From the NCBI RefSeq assembly GCF_022601875.1, contig NZ_JAKVIP010000008.1:98689-162688 (forward strand): a stretch of 64,000 nucleotides of DNA, read 5' to 3'. The notes below the pieces were generated by a model, which had not been told where the DNA came from, made no database searches, and saw nothing but the letters and a program-made list of their open reading frames with translations. Source of the DNA: Chryseobacterium sp. SSA4.19 (GTDB lineage Bacteria > Bacteroidota > Bacteroidia > Flavobacteriales > Weeksellaceae). Numbering within the stretch: the first letter of the stretch is position 1; every line of letters starts with the position of its first letter. Positions 9,007 through 18,204 of the stretch are shown here, in pieces. The position numbers and the translations under genes are program-made.

Positions 9007-10281
9007 ATGAATATTTTATTTTTGGAAATTAAATACCGATTGATCTCAAGTCTCTCATTAACTTTTCTACTCATCCATTCATTGTCTAATGCGCAAACAA
9101 CTCAAGAAGAAAAAACTTTAGAAAAGCAACTGAAACAAGGATATAAACAGGTATATACAGTTCCTGGCCTAGATATCCCAAAATCAGAAATAACGGAAGA
9201 TGAATTAAACAGTACCGTAATTTTAGCTAAAGACTTACTTAATTCTGTAGGGTTTAAACCCTTATCTAATCAGGATTTTAATGAGAAGATCAATGCTGTT
9301 TTCGGCAGAACTATAGATTATAGATCTGACGCTAAATACTTATATATCAATCTTTTTAACAAGTGTGATAAAAAAATGAATTTCAACCCAAATAATCATA
9401 CGGATTATCTGGGGACATACATTGCTAAAGATGAAAAGTTTATTACTGACTTCTATTATATTCCTGAACTTGTAGATTATAAAAAAGCTTATCCTGACGT
9501 AACGGTAGAAAGCGATTTAAATCCTATATCTAAAAATGAAAAAGGTGAAGAAATAAAAATTTCTTTATGGAAGGATAAAATAAACCTTAGTGAACAACGT
9601 AAAAAAAATATCCAGACCCTTATTGCCCGCAACCTATATTTATTCAATAATAGTAAAGCCCAATATAAGTGGCTTGTTCTTAATGACCAATATTTCATGG
9701 AAAAATTGGTGAAAACTTTTGGATATACTGACGATTCTGAACTGCTAAAATGGGTAATTCAAAAAACTAAATTTGACAAAAGTAATCCATCAGACTATGG
9801 CAAGTTATTCTGGACAAAAGATTGTGATGGAAATGTAAGATTGCACCCTAACACATTTAAATTATTACAAAAATTATATATTCCAAATGACCCTTCAGAG
9901 AATAGATTTATTCTGAACAATATTAAAGATTATTTCAACTATTTAGGAAGTCAAGAAAAATCTCAAAATGAGAATCTGACACCAATAGAAAGAATAAAAA
10001 TAATGTCAAATTTAGCATATTTTGTAGAACAGTATAAATATGATCCGAAATTTGATGAAGATAATAAAATGATGGGGAGACTACGCTTTTTCTTAGGTGA
10101 TAAAGATATAGAGATTTTAAAAGAGAATAATTATTTCGGGCTCTTAAAATTCAAAGAATGGTGGGACAATGCGGATTACGATGAATATTTTGTAACTCAG
10201 TGTGAATATGAAGGATCCTGTGGTTCAGGTTATCAACCTAGGAATTATACAGAATGGAGAAAACAGAATCCTAAAAAATAA
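9007..10281 (+). CDS. exported periplasmic protein, candidate immunity protein 2 (paralogue of preceding gene)
   Basis: This 424-residue protein has a signal peptide (hydrophobic LSLTFLLIHSLSNA, probable cleavage before Gln) but no lipobox Cys, so it is probably soluble in the periplasm. Its paralogue upstream is a lipoprotein. It shares the FGR-IDY, KCDK--NF and ARN-YLFN motifs with that gene, and extends further at the C-terminus with a Cys-containing tail (TQCEYEGSCGSGYQPR). It starts 50 bp after its paralogue and ends at a strong terminator. This is the last gene of the apparent T6SS cargo unit. Role inferred from position only. Confidence 0.65.
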   Translation: MNILFLEIKYRLISSLSLTFLLIHSLSNAQTTQEEKTLEKQLKQGYKQVYTVPGLDIPKSEITEDELNSTVILAKDLLNSVGFKPLSNQDFNEKINAVFGRTIDYRSDAKYLYINLFNKCDKKMNFNPNNHTDYLGTYIAKDEKFITDFYYIPELVDYKKAYPDVTVESDLNPISKNEKGEEIKISLWKDKINLSEQRKKNIQTLIARNLYLFNNSKAQYKWLVLNDQYFMEKLVKTFGYTDDSELLKWVIQKTKFDKSNPSDYGKLFWTKDCDGNVRLHPNTFKLLQKLYIPNDPSENRFILNNIKDYFNYLGSQEKSQNENLTPIERIKIMSNLAYFVEQYKYDPKFDEDNKMMGRLRFFLGDKDIEILKENNYFGLLKFKEWWDNADYDEYFVTQCEYEGSCGSGYQPRNYTEWRKQNPKK

Positions 10282-10284
10282 GAA

Positions 10285-10315
10285 AAAAACATAGCCTATT
10301 ATAGCCTATGTTTTT
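10285..10315 (+). terminator. rho-independent terminator after the T6SS cargo unit
   Basis: Ten-base perfect arms, AAAAACATAG (10285-10294) and CTATGTTTTT (10306-10315), enclose an 11-base loop and end in a T run. It lies just after the stop at 10281 and closes the cargo operon. The A run on the other side means it could work in both directions. Confidence 0.75.
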
Positions 10316-10414
10316 ACTGTATAGCTTTAAAAGTTTCATTAATAATATGGCGGTATCATTTAGGCACATGACTTTTATCACTCCCTGATATTTCTCATCG
10401 AATGGATTTAATGC

Positions 10415-10422
10415 TATTTTTG
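10415..10422 (+). promoter_or_regulatory. -7 box of MACPF gene promoter (TATTTTTG)
   Basis: TATTTTTG matches the Bacteroidota -7 consensus TAnnTTTG and ends 17 bp before the ATG at 10440. No clear TTTG -33 element is seen at the expected distance, so the call rests on the -7 box and its position after a terminator. Confidence 0.5.
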
Positions 10423-10439
10423 GTTTCATAAATATTAAC

Positions 10440-11462
10440 ATGAAAAAAACAACTTTTATAAGCTTTGCTTTATTAGCAGGACTATCACTTTTGTCATGCT
10501 CGGCAGATGAAATCATTCTAGAGGAAAATACTGAAAACTTTAATCACACATCACTTCCGATACACGAAAATTCAAAACAATTCGGATATTATAATGCATT
10601 GGGATACGGCTATAATGTGACTGGAGAATATGCTAATGCAAATGCTACAGGGCTAAAAGTAATTGATACCGATAAATTTAAAGCAGAACATCCATCTCGA
10701 TTAGATGAAGGAGCTATTTTATCTCAAGAATATACAGAGGAATATGGACAAGATGCGACCGCTTATTCAAAAGTACTTTCTGAAAAAGTTACGGCAACTC
10801 AACTTTTAAGGATGTATGGCAAAAGCATTTCTTCACCTTTTACTTCCGCTCTAAGCGGTAAAAATTTTAATCCCGAGTATATTTATGGCAACTATAATAT
10901 TACAATAAAACAAAAAAGATATCGGTTCAATGCCACTGTAGATTTATTAAGTAATTATATAACTTCTAATTTTTCTCAGGATATACAATCTAAAACTCCT
11001 GAGCAAATTGTCAATGAATATGGAACCCATGTAGCTACAGATATTTATACAGGTGCAAAAATTGATATTGTTTTCCAGGCAAAAACAACAAACCCTGACC
11101 GTGACCGTGCGGCAAGAATTGGAGTAAAAACAGCATCGGGTACTATAAATACATCCGGGACAAATGATATTGACGCTTTGGAAGCATCTAAGAATTATGA
11201 TAAAAAACTGTATTACAGAACCAGGGGAGGAAATTCATCTGAGGCAATGGCTGGAATTTTTAGCTTCAGCAAAGAAAAACCGACCATTAATATCTCCAAA
11301 TGGCAGAGTACCTCTACAAAAGAGAATTCAGTATTGGTAGATTTTGGGAGCGATGGTTTGATTATAATTTATGATTTAGTCAAAGATCCGGTCAAAAGAG
11401 CAGAGCTGAAACTTTATATTGATGAATATCTCATCAAAAATCAAGTCATATTAGCATCATAA
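10440..11462 (+). CDS. MACPF-domain lipoprotein 1 (putative secreted pore-forming antimicrobial)
   Basis: This 340-residue protein has a lipoprotein signal ending in LLSC (lipidated Cys20) followed by SADE. The mature part begins with LGYGYNVTGEYANANATG, the segment typical of Bacteroidota MACPF proteins. It carries the MACPF signature YGTH at 194-197 and a FRTRGG-like YRTRGGNSS segment before the final LVDFG and YDLVKDP region. Known Bacteroides relatives (BSAPs) are surface or vesicle toxins that kill related strains by binding an outer-membrane protein or LPS glycan. Here it is a single MACPF module without a C-terminal binding domain. It has its own promoter and terminator, between the T6SS cargo unit and a glycan locus. 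A second, longer MACPF gene lies at 20437. Pore formation is inferred from family. Confidence 0.85.
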   Translation: MKKTTFISFALLAGLSLLSCSADEIILEENTENFNHTSLPIHENSKQFGYYNALGYGYNVTGEYANANATGLKVIDTDKFKAEHPSRLDEGAILSQEYTEEYGQDATAYSKVLSEKVTATQLLRMYGKSISSPFTSALSGKNFNPEYIYGNYNITIKQKRYRFNATVDLLSNYITSNFSQDIQSKTPEQIVNEYGTHVATDIYTGAKIDIVFQAKTTNPDRDRAARIGVKTASGTINTSGTNDIDALEASKNYDKKLYYRTRGGNSSEAMAGIFSFSKEKPTINISKWQSTSTKENSVLVDFGSDGLIIIYDLVKDPVKRAELKLYIDEYLIKNQVILAS

Positions 11463-11476
11463 TTTAATAAATATCC

Positions 11477-11499
11477 AAGCCGTTTTCCAAAAACGGCTT
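11477..11499 (+). terminator. terminator after MACPF gene 1
   Basis: Perfect ten-base arms AAGCCGTTTT (11477-11486) and AAAACGGCTT (11490-11499) flank a three-base loop, with AATTATTTTTG after them. Placed 15 bp after the MACPF stop. Confidence 0.75.
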
Positions 11500-11647
11500 A
11501 ATTATTTTTGTAATAAAGATATTATATCTACAGCAATACTTATGATAGGTAATAATTCCTGAAACGCTTTTGCTTTAGGGCTAAAGATTCTTACTTACCT
11601 GTATTTTTCAGCAACTATTTCTGTTAAGCTATCTCATTTATAATACT

Positions 11648-11655
11648 TACATTTG
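11648..11655 (+). promoter_or_regulatory. -7 box (TACATTTG) of the rocD-glycan operon
   Basis: TACATTTG fits TAnnTTTG and ends 18 bp before the ATG at 11674. The TTG that could be taken as an upstream start codon (11653) is the TTG of this box, which rules it out as translation start. The -33 element is weak. Confidence 0.6.
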
Positions 11656-11673
11656 CCGAAAATCAAAAAATAT

Positions 11674-12921
11674 ATGTCAACAGCAGAAATAGTTAAGAAT
11701 TCACAATATTTTATTGAACTTGAGGATAAATACGGCGCTCATAATTACCACCCTCTTCCGGTTGTTCTTGATAAAGGAGAAGGTGTTTTCGTCTGGGATG
11801 TGGAAGGTAAGAAATATTATGATTTTCTTTCCGCCTATTCTGCTGTGAACCAAGGACATTCTCATCCTAAAATCGTAGAGGCCTTGATACACCAGGCTAA
11901 AAAGTTAGCTTTAACATCAAGAGCTTTTTATAACTCCAATTTAGGAGAATACGAAAAAAAGATCACCACCCTATTCGGTTTTGATAAAGTTTTGCCTATG
12001 AATTCCGGCGCAGAAGCCGTGGAAACAGCGGTAAAATTAGCCAGAAAATGGAGCTATGAAATAAAAGGAATTCCTGAAAACGCAGCGAAAATAATTGTCT
12101 GTGAAAATAATTTCCATGGCAGAACCACAACAATCGTTTCCTTCTCCAATGACCCTGATGCCAACCAAAACTACGGACCATTTACACCGGGCTTCATTAA
12201 GATTCCCTATAATGATATAGCAGCCTTAGAAGAAGTTTTAGCAAGAGAATCCGGAAATATTGCCGCGTTTCTGGTAGAACCGATTCAGGGAGAAGCAGGG
12301 GTATATGTTCCGGATGAATGGTATTTGAAAAATGCCGCAGAAGCATGTAAAAAACATAACGTTTTATTTATTGCTGATGAAGTGCAGACTGGCATTGCAA
12401 GAACGGGAAAATTAATCGCCTGCCACCATGAAGATATTCAGCCTGATATCCTGATTTTAGGAAAAGCGTTGTCTGGAGGAATGTATCCTGTTTCAGCGGT
12501 TTTGGCGAATAATGAAATCATGAATGTGATCAAACCCGGGCAACATGGTTCTACTTTTGGGGGCAACCCGATTGCCTGTGCGGTGGCAATAGCTGCTTTA
12601 GAGGTTGTAGAAGAAGAACAACTTTCTGAAAGGGCTGAAAAATTAGGTCAGCTGTTCAGAGCTGAGATTGAAAAAATTATTGGAAAAAGCAACCTGATCA
12701 CAAAAGTAAGAGGAAAAGGTTTACTGAATGCCATTCTTATCAATGATTCCCCCGAAAGCTCAACCGCATGGAACCTTTGTTTGCAATTAAAAGAAAACGG
12801 CCTTCTGGCCAAACCAACCCACGGAAATATTATCAGACTGGCTCCACCATTGGTCATCACGGAAGAGCAATTGCTGGACTGCGTAAAAATCATTGAGAAG
12901 ACCGTTTCTGAGTTCAGATAA
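11674..12921 (+). CDS. rocD: ornithine--oxo-acid transaminase (PLP-dependent class III aminotransferase)
   Basis: RocD converts ornithine and 2-oxoglutarate to glutamate-5-semialdehyde and glutamate. The 415-residue product shows class III aminotransferase hallmarks: [17 protein letters not shown] near the N-terminus, [17 protein letters not shown] for cofactor phosphate binding, [24 protein letters not shown] with the PLP-binding Asp, and LGKALSGG with the Schiff-base Lys, then GSTFGGNP. The start was chosen as ATG 11674 (MSTAEIV) because the longer frame begins inside the promoter box. It ends 2 bp before a glycosyltransferase gene and heads an eight-gene rightward run, so it is probably cotranscribed with surface-glycan genes, which is unusual for an amino-acid catabolic enzyme. 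Confidence 0.93.
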   Translation: MSTAEIVKNSQYFIELEDKYGAHNYHPLPVVLDKGEGVFVWDVEGKKYYDFLSAYSAVNQGHSHPKIVEALIHQAKKLALTSRAFYNSNLGEYEKKITTLFGFDKVLPMNSGAEAVETAVKLARKWSYEIKGIPENAAKIIVCENNFHGRTTTIVSFSNDPDANQNYGPFTPGFIKIPYNDIAALEEVLARESGNIAAFLVEPIQGEAGVYVPDEWYLKNAAEACKKHNVLFIADEVQTGIARTGKLIACHHEDIQPDILILGKALSGGMYPVSAVLANNEIMNVIKPGQHGSTFGGNPIACAVAIAALEVVEEEQLSERAEKLGQLFRAEIEKIIGKSNLITKVRGKGLLNAILINDSPESSTAWNLCLQLKENGLLAKPTHGNIIRLAPPLVITEEQLLDCVKIIEKTVSEFR

Positions 12922-12923
12922 TC

Positions 12924-13715
12924 ATGGGACTTTCTCTTGCTGTCATTACTTACAATGAAGAAGAAAATATTGTAAGATTGTTAGATTTTCTTTCAGACAC
13001 AGTTGATGAAATTATAGTTGTTGACAGCTATTCAACAGACCGGACCAAAGAAGTCTGCCTACAGAACTATCCGAAAGTAAAATTCTTTGAAAAAAAATTC
13101 AATGGGTATGGAGAACAGAAAAACCATGCCCTTGACCTTTGCTCTCAGGAATGGATCTTATTTCTGGATGCTGATGAAGTTCCCGATAAAGAACTCAGGG
13201 ACTCCATTAAAAATATTGTTAATTCTAAAAAACACGAATGCTCTATTTATAAAATATTATTTAACAATCATTTAGGAATCCACCTGATAAAATACGGTGG
13301 CTGGGGAAATATTTCAAGAGAAAGACTGTTCAGAAAAGACTGTGCACGGTATTCTGATGATAAAGTCCATGAATATCTTATTACGGATCAAAAATCCTGT
13401 ATGCTGACAGGAAAAATCGATCATTACACCTACAAAAGCATCTGCCATCATATCACAAAAATTAATAAATATTCGGATATGATGGCGGAAAAAATGTTTG
13501 AAAGAGGCAAGAAATATAAAAACTTTAAGATCATCGTAAGCCCTATTTTTGAATTTATCAAAGTATTTGTATTCAAGCTGGGATTTTTAGACGGTTTTGC
13601 CGGATTTTATGTCGCAAAAACAATGTCTTACTATACATTTTTAAAATACATCAAGCTCCGTGAGAGAATAAGGATTATTGAATTGGCTAAAAAGAAAGGA
13701 GATACACCATGCTGA
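12924..13715 (+). CDS. family 2 glycosyltransferase (WaaE/LgtF-like)
   Basis: This 263-residue GT-A fold enzyme has the N-terminal nucleotide-sugar motif VITYNEEENIVRLL, then IIVVDSYSTDRT, and the metal-binding LFLDADE (Asp82, Asp84). The C-terminal part includes the basic segment LKYIKLRERIRI. It resembles LPS inner-core beta-glycosyltransferases of the WaaE/KdtX type. It starts 2 bp after rocD and overlaps the deacetylase gene by 7 bp. Probable cytoplasmic, membrane-associated role in building LPS core or other surface glycan. The sugar cannot be read from the sequence. Confidence 0.85.
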   Translation: MGLSLAVITYNEEENIVRLLDFLSDTVDEIIVVDSYSTDRTKEVCLQNYPKVKFFEKKFNGYGEQKNHALDLCSQEWILFLDADEVPDKELRDSIKNIVNSKKHECSIYKILFNNHLGIHLIKYGGWGNISRERLFRKDCARYSDDKVHEYLITDQKSCMLTGKIDHYTYKSICHHITKINKYSDMMAEKMFERGKKYKNFKIIVSPIFEFIKVFVFKLGFLDGFAGFYVAKTMSYYTFLKYIKLRERIRIIELAKKKGDTPC

Positions 13716-14473
13716 TCAATGCTGTGATATTGTTAACGATTGCGTTTATCATTATTTATTTTCGCCTGTATCTTTTTCTGTTTCCTAAAAACCGGCTGAT
13801 CATTTTAATGTATCATCAGATCGAAAAATCAACTTCTGAAGATCTCACCGTAAGCCTGGAAAATATTGAAAAACAATTCGAATATCTAAGCAGGAAAAAA
13901 TTTACTCCCAAGTTTTTCAGCGAACTGCAGGTTCCATCGAAGAAAAATATCATTATTACTTTCGATGACGGCTATAAAAACAATGGTGACTATCTGCCTT
14001 CCTTACTAAAAAAACATAATCTTAAGGCAACCATTTTTATTCCTACAAAATTTATTCAGGAAGGATATAAAGATTATGAAATGATGACTTTTGAAGAAAT
14101 CCGGAATTTGGATAAGGGTTATTTTGAAATTGCTCTTCACAGCCACAGCCATCAGGATTTCAGGAATATTTCTGCCGATGATGCAGCGAATGACCTTAAA
14201 AATAATATGAAGATCCTTGATAGTGAAAGCATTGGATACTCTAAGGTCCTGGCTTATCCTTATGGAAAATATCCAAAAGAAAATACCGGTAAAGCAGCTC
14301 TTTGTTCAATACTGAAAAATTTGGACATCATGTCCGCAGTCAGGATCGGTAATAAGGTCAATTATTTCCCTTCACAAAAGCCTTACGAATTGTGCAGGAT
14401 TGATATAAAGGGCAAAGATTCAATGATACATTTCAAATTAAAACTTATCTTTGGTAGATTAAAACTGTTTTAA
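13709..14473 (+). CDS. polysaccharide deacetylase (NodB-homology, CE4) with N-terminal membrane anchor
   Basis: This 254-residue protein has an N-terminal hydrophobic helix (AVILLTIAFIIIYF) and then a NodB domain. The CE4 motifs are present: TFDDGY with Asp86/Asp87, HSHSH at 144-148 for metal binding, and AYPYGKYP. It should remove acetyl groups from a GlcNAc-type sugar on the surface glycan or a lipid-linked precursor. The overlap with the preceding glycosyltransferase implies coupling. GT-flanked deacetylases of this type occur in LPS core loci of Flavobacteriia, which fits the context. Confidence 0.85.
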   Translation: MLINAVILLTIAFIIIYFRLYLFLFPKNRLIILMYHQIEKSTSEDLTVSLENIEKQFEYLSRKKFTPKFFSELQVPSKKNIIITFDDGYKNNGDYLPSLLKKHNLKATIFIPTKFIQEGYKDYEMMTFEEIRNLDKGYFEIALHSHSHQDFRNISADDAANDLKNNMKILDSESIGYSKVLAYPYGKYPKENTGKAALCSILKNLDIMSAVRIGNKVNYFPSQKPYELCRIDIKGKDSMIHFKLKLIFGRLKLF

Positions 14474-14493
14474 GGCAGATAAATTAATTTGGA

Positions 14494-15258
14494 ATGATAG
14501 AAAACGTTGTGATCAATGTAAGCGCTTTAATCATAACACATAATGAAGAAAAAAATATGCAGGAAGTACTTGAGTGCTTCGATTTCTGTGAGGAGATCAT
14601 CGTGGTAGATTCATTCAGTACTGATAACACTGTAGCAATTGCAAAAAAATTCCCAAATGTAAAAGTGATTCAGAACATATTCGAGGATTTTACCAAACAG
14701 AGAAATCTGGCGTTGGATGCTGCTAAAAATGACTGGGTGCTTTTTCTTGATGGAGATGAGCGGATTACTCCCGCGCTGAGAAAAGAAATTTTAAAAGAGC
14801 TGAATAAAGCGAAGAAAAAAGATGCCTATTACTTTTACAGGAAATTTTATTTTGCTAAAAAACCGATTCATTATTCAGGAACACAGACTGATAAAAATAT
14901 AAGGCTTTTCAGAAAATCAAAAGCAAGATATACAGCAGGGAAAAAAGTACATGAAACTTTAGAAGTTAACGGAACGATCGGCACATTGAAAAATAAACTT
15001 CTTCATTTTTCCGTTAATGATTATGAATCTTATAAAGAAAAAATGATTCACTACGGCATTCTGAAAGGACAGGAACTAGCAGCAAGAGGAAAAAGATTCA
15101 ATCTTCTGGTCCAGTACTTTAAGACAGCATTCAAATTCTTTAAGGCATACATTTTGCGATTAGGTATCCTGGATGGAAAAGAAGGTTACCAGCTTTCATA
15201 TCTGCAGTCATTAAGTGTCTTCGAGACCTATGAATCATTAAAAAAACAGCAAAATTGA
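14494..15258 (+). CDS. family 2 glycosyltransferase (WaaE-like)
   Basis: This 254-residue GT2 enzyme has SALIITHNEEKNMQEVL, EIIVVDSFSTDNT and LFLDGDE (Asp86, Asp88), with the KVHETLEV segment and a C-terminal region with ILRLGILDGKEGYQL. It is a distant paralogue of the GT2 encoded at 12924, sharing order and spacing of motifs and the F-LGFLDG/LRLGILDG element. The gene lies 20 bp after the deacetylase and 4 bp before the next gene, in the same operon. Acceptor and donor sugars are unknown. Confidence 0.85.
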   Translation: MIENVVINVSALIITHNEEKNMQEVLECFDFCEEIIVVDSFSTDNTVAIAKKFPNVKVIQNIFEDFTKQRNLALDAAKNDWVLFLDGDERITPALRKEILKELNKAKKKDAYYFYRKFYFAKKPIHYSGTQTDKNIRLFRKSKARYTAGKKVHETLEVNGTIGTLKNKLLHFSVNDYESYKEKMIHYGILKGQELAARGKRFNLLVQYFKTAFKFFKAYILRLGILDGKEGYQLSYLQSLSVFETYESLKKQQN

Positions 15259-15262
15259 TTGA

Positions 15263-16243
15263 ATGAAAATTTGTGTAATTAGTTTCGATTTTTGGGGATA
15301 TGATCACTATATTGTTGAAACCTTACAGGCTAAAAATATTGATTCCCATCACATTAAAATAGCTGATATCACCCATGCAAATTTTAGTGAAAGGGCTGCC
15401 AATGCAGTAAGTAAAATACTTTTTAACAAAAATCTTAAAACGGAAAAGCGGCAGAAATTCGTGTTGGACTCACTGAAAAACCTGGGACATCAGGACCAGA
15501 TTCTGATACTCAATCCCGATACCTTTGACCTTTCTACGCTGGAACATATAAAAAAGCAGTCAGACCGGCTGATTACCTATCTTTATGACAGCCTTGACCG
15601 GGTTCATGTTGGCCAGGAAAAACTCAGACTGTTTGACAAAGTTTTTTCTTTTGATGTGGCTGATATAGAAAAATATGGATTTGAAAAGCTGACCAATTAT
15701 ATCTATTTGCCTCATATGTCCTGCAATATGCAAAAGCCGGAAACCGATCTTTTTTATATTACCTCATATGATAATAAGAGAATTGCTTTTATAAAATTGC
15801 TTACGAAAAGGTTGCTGGAATTAGACCTGAAATTTCGAATCATGGTAATCGGAAAAAAGAGCTGGAAACATCAGCTGAAAAATATTTTCATCGGCATTCC
15901 GGAAAATCTTCATATCATATTCAGTATAAAGAAAATAAGCCATACCAAACTTCCTGAATATTACAGAAAATCCCGGGTCCTGCTGGATCTTACACGAGAA
16001 AACCAATATGGACTGAGCTTCAGGGTTTTTGAAGCCATGGCTCTGGAAAAAAAAATCATCACAGATAATGCATTGATCAAGAGCTATGATTTTTACAACC
16101 CAAATAACATTTTGGTATTAAATGAAAACTGCAGTAATCTTGATAAATCTTTTTTTGAAACTCCTTATGAGAAAGTTCCTGAAGAAATTTATTACCTGTA
16201 TACATTAGAAAACTGGACAAACAGGGTTTTCCAGTTATCATAA
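15263..16243 (+). CDS. CgeB-like glycosyltransferase (GT-B type), copy 1
   Basis: This 326-residue protein resembles the CgeB / spore-maturation family of GT-B glycosyltransferases. Key parts are TYLYDSLDRVHV, FSFDVADIEKYGF, LPHMSC, and the donor-site block GLSFRVFEAMALEKKIITDN followed by YDFYNPNNILVL. The second copy at 17253 has the same blocks (AYFYDSCKKY, YSYEKEDIEKHHF, GLSFRTFESLGYRKKLITTN, YDFYHPNNILVI). It starts 4 bp after the GT2 gene. Predicted cytoplasmic transferase adding a sugar to the growing surface glycan. The donor is not known. Confidence 0.75.
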   Translation: MKICVISFDFWGYDHYIVETLQAKNIDSHHIKIADITHANFSERAANAVSKILFNKNLKTEKRQKFVLDSLKNLGHQDQILILNPDTFDLSTLEHIKKQSDRLITYLYDSLDRVHVGQEKLRLFDKVFSFDVADIEKYGFEKLTNYIYLPHMSCNMQKPETDLFYITSYDNKRIAFIKLLTKRLLELDLKFRIMVIGKKSWKHQLKNIFIGIPENLHIIFSIKKISHTKLPEYYRKSRVLLDLTRENQYGLSFRVFEAMALEKKIITDNALIKSYDFYNPNNILVLNENCSNLDKSFFETPYEKVPEEIYYLYTLENWTNRVFQLS

Positions 16244-16266
16244 AATATATTTTGAATAATTAAATC

Positions 16267-17256
16267 ATGATTACTTATACTGAACAGTCGAGCATCATTA
16301 TATTCTGTCCGCCCAATAGTGTTACCGGAGGCCCTGAAGCATTGCATCAATTAGCAGATAAATTACACTGTCTCGATATTAAAAATGTTTTCATGCATTA
16401 TATTCCCCAAAGAAAAAATGCAAAACCTGAAAATTATAACGTTTACGATACCAATGAGACAGATACTGTGGAAGACAAACCGGAAAATATTCTGATCATT
16501 CCGGAATCCATGACTTTTTTAGTGAAAAAATATCCTAAAAGCCAAAGGGTAATCTGGTGGCTGAGTGTGGATTTCTATAAAATTTTAATGGACCACAGAA
16601 TCAAAAGACAAAGCATTTTTACAAAATTATTCTATCAGCAAAAAGACAAAGAATATTATTTTGAACATTTACCGAATGTTTTTCAATGGGCACAATCATA
16701 CAGGTCTTCTGTATATCTCAAAGATCATGGTATTCCTTCCGGGCAGATAGATTTTGTGTGTGATTATATTAATCCCAGTTTTCTCGCTAATACAGAAGCT
16801 ATCCAAAAAGACCTCACCAACAAAACCATACTTTATAATCCCAGAAAAGGGAAAAAGGAAATTTCTCAATTAATTAAAGCTTCTCCTGAGCTTATGTGGA
16901 CGCCGGTGCAGAATATGAATGCCGATCAGATACAGGAAATGATGGCAAAATCCTTACTATATGTTGATTTTGGTGAAAATCCGGGAAGAGATAAGATGTT
17001 GCGCGAATCCGTATCCCAGGACTGCTGTATCATTTCCGGAAGAAACGGGTCTTCTGCTTTTTATGAGGATTTAATGATTCCTGAAGCGTATAAATTCAGT
17101 TTCAGCGAAGAAAAAATTCCTGAAATTATTGCAAAAATTAAAGATGTCCTGGAAAATTATCCAAAACACATTTCTCAATTTATAAATTATAAAAAAATGG
17201 TTTTGAATGAAGAAATTGCATTTGAAGAAAAACTGAAAGAAATATTTAAGAAATGA
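16267..17256 (+). CDS. putative glycosyltransferase, GT-B-like
   Basis: This 329-residue protein begins IIIFCPPNSVTGGPEALHQL, a glycine-rich start typical of GT-B enzymes. It continues with RVIWWLSVDFYK, IDFVCDYINPSF, LYNPRKGKKEI and a donor-site-like block LYVDFGENPGRDKMLRES. I do not recognise a named family, but relatives sit in flavobacterial LPS/capsule loci. Its stop overlaps the start of the second CgeB-like gene by 4 bp (ATGA), so the two are translationally coupled. Function as a transferase is inferred from fold-like motifs and neighbours. Confidence 0.65.
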   Translation: MITYTEQSSIIIFCPPNSVTGGPEALHQLADKLHCLDIKNVFMHYIPQRKNAKPENYNVYDTNETDTVEDKPENILIIPESMTFLVKKYPKSQRVIWWLSVDFYKILMDHRIKRQSIFTKLFYQQKDKEYYFEHLPNVFQWAQSYRSSVYLKDHGIPSGQIDFVCDYINPSFLANTEAIQKDLTNKTILYNPRKGKKEISQLIKASPELMWTPVQNMNADQIQEMMAKSLLYVDFGENPGRDKMLRESVSQDCCIISGRNGSSAFYEDLMIPEAYKFSFSEEKIPEIIAKIKDVLENYPKHISQFINYKKMVLNEEIAFEEKLKEIFKK

Positions 17257-18200
17257 CGTCAAAAAAAATTACATTAATTTATCCTTTTGCTTATGGATAT
17301 ATTGATTTTGTCGTTAAGGAACTTCAATCCAATCCAGACATTCAGGTAACAGATATTAAAACTGATACGATAAAATATACTTACCCTAATATTTTTGTAA
17401 AAATCTGGAATGGGGTCACTAAACTGTTTGGAAATAATATTAAAAAAAAATATTTCAACAAACAGGTTTTAAAGCAAATTAAGGAAAAACAGGATGTAAT
17501 TTTCGTAATCAGACCTGATTTAATGGAGGCTTCTTTGTTAAAGGAATTAAAACAAAATACAGAAACTTTCATTGCTTATTTTTACGACAGCTGTAAGAAA
17601 TATCCCAGACAGCTCGAAATAGCTCATTTTTTTAATGAAATCTATTCATACGAAAAGGAAGATATAGAAAAACATCATTTTATTGAAACGTCAAATTTTA
17701 TCTATGATGAACAGATAGAACATGAAGAGACAAAATATGACATTTTCAATGTTTCATCTTATGATTCCAGAATTGATGAAATTAATAAGGTTTCAACAGA
17801 ATTATTCAATGCCGGTTTTAAAATTCATTTTGTATTATTTTGGTTTGAAAAGCTGGTATATCCGCATTTGATTTCGACAACAGAATATCTTTCGCTTAAG
17901 GAAACCAAAAAGCTTATTTCTCAGTCGAAAGCTATGATCGATATCCAGAGAACAGATCAGAAAGGATTATCTTTCAGGACCTTCGAGAGTTTAGGTTACC
18001 GGAAGAAATTAATAACAACCAATAATCAGGTTAAAAATTATGATTTCTACCATCCAAATAATATTTTAGTTATCGACAGTAACCATTTAGATCCTTCTGA
18101 AATTAAAAAATTTCTGGATTTAGAGTATGTAGAAATTGCTCAGGATATTATAAAAAAATATACTGTTAAGAGTTTTACAAAGAAAATATTCAAATTATAA
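17253..18200 (+). CDS. CgeB-like glycosyltransferase (GT-B type), copy 2
   Basis: This 315-residue paralogue of the protein encoded at 15263 keeps the donor-site block GLSFRTFESLGYRKKLITTN and the YDFYHPNNILVI segment. It is noticeably more AT-rich than genes earlier in the operon. It overlaps the previous gene by 4 bp and is followed after 4 bp by a GT4 gene. The two CgeB-like copies are separated by one other transferase, so either the glycan contains two similar linkages or one copy replaced the other's specificity. Donor unknown. Confidence 0.75.
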   Translation: MTSKKITLIYPFAYGYIDFVVKELQSNPDIQVTDIKTDTIKYTYPNIFVKIWNGVTKLFGNNIKKKYFNKQVLKQIKEKQDVIFVIRPDLMEASLLKELKQNTETFIAYFYDSCKKYPRQLEIAHFFNEIYSYEKEDIEKHHFIETSNFIYDEQIEHEETKYDIFNVSSYDSRIDEINKVSTELFNAGFKIHFVLFWFEKLVYPHLISTTEYLSLKETKKLISQSKAMIDIQRTDQKGLSFRTFESLGYRKKLITTNNQVKNYDFYHPNNILVIDSNHLDPSEIKKFLDLEYVEIAQDIIKKYTVKSFTKKIFKL

Positions 18201-18204
18201 CACC

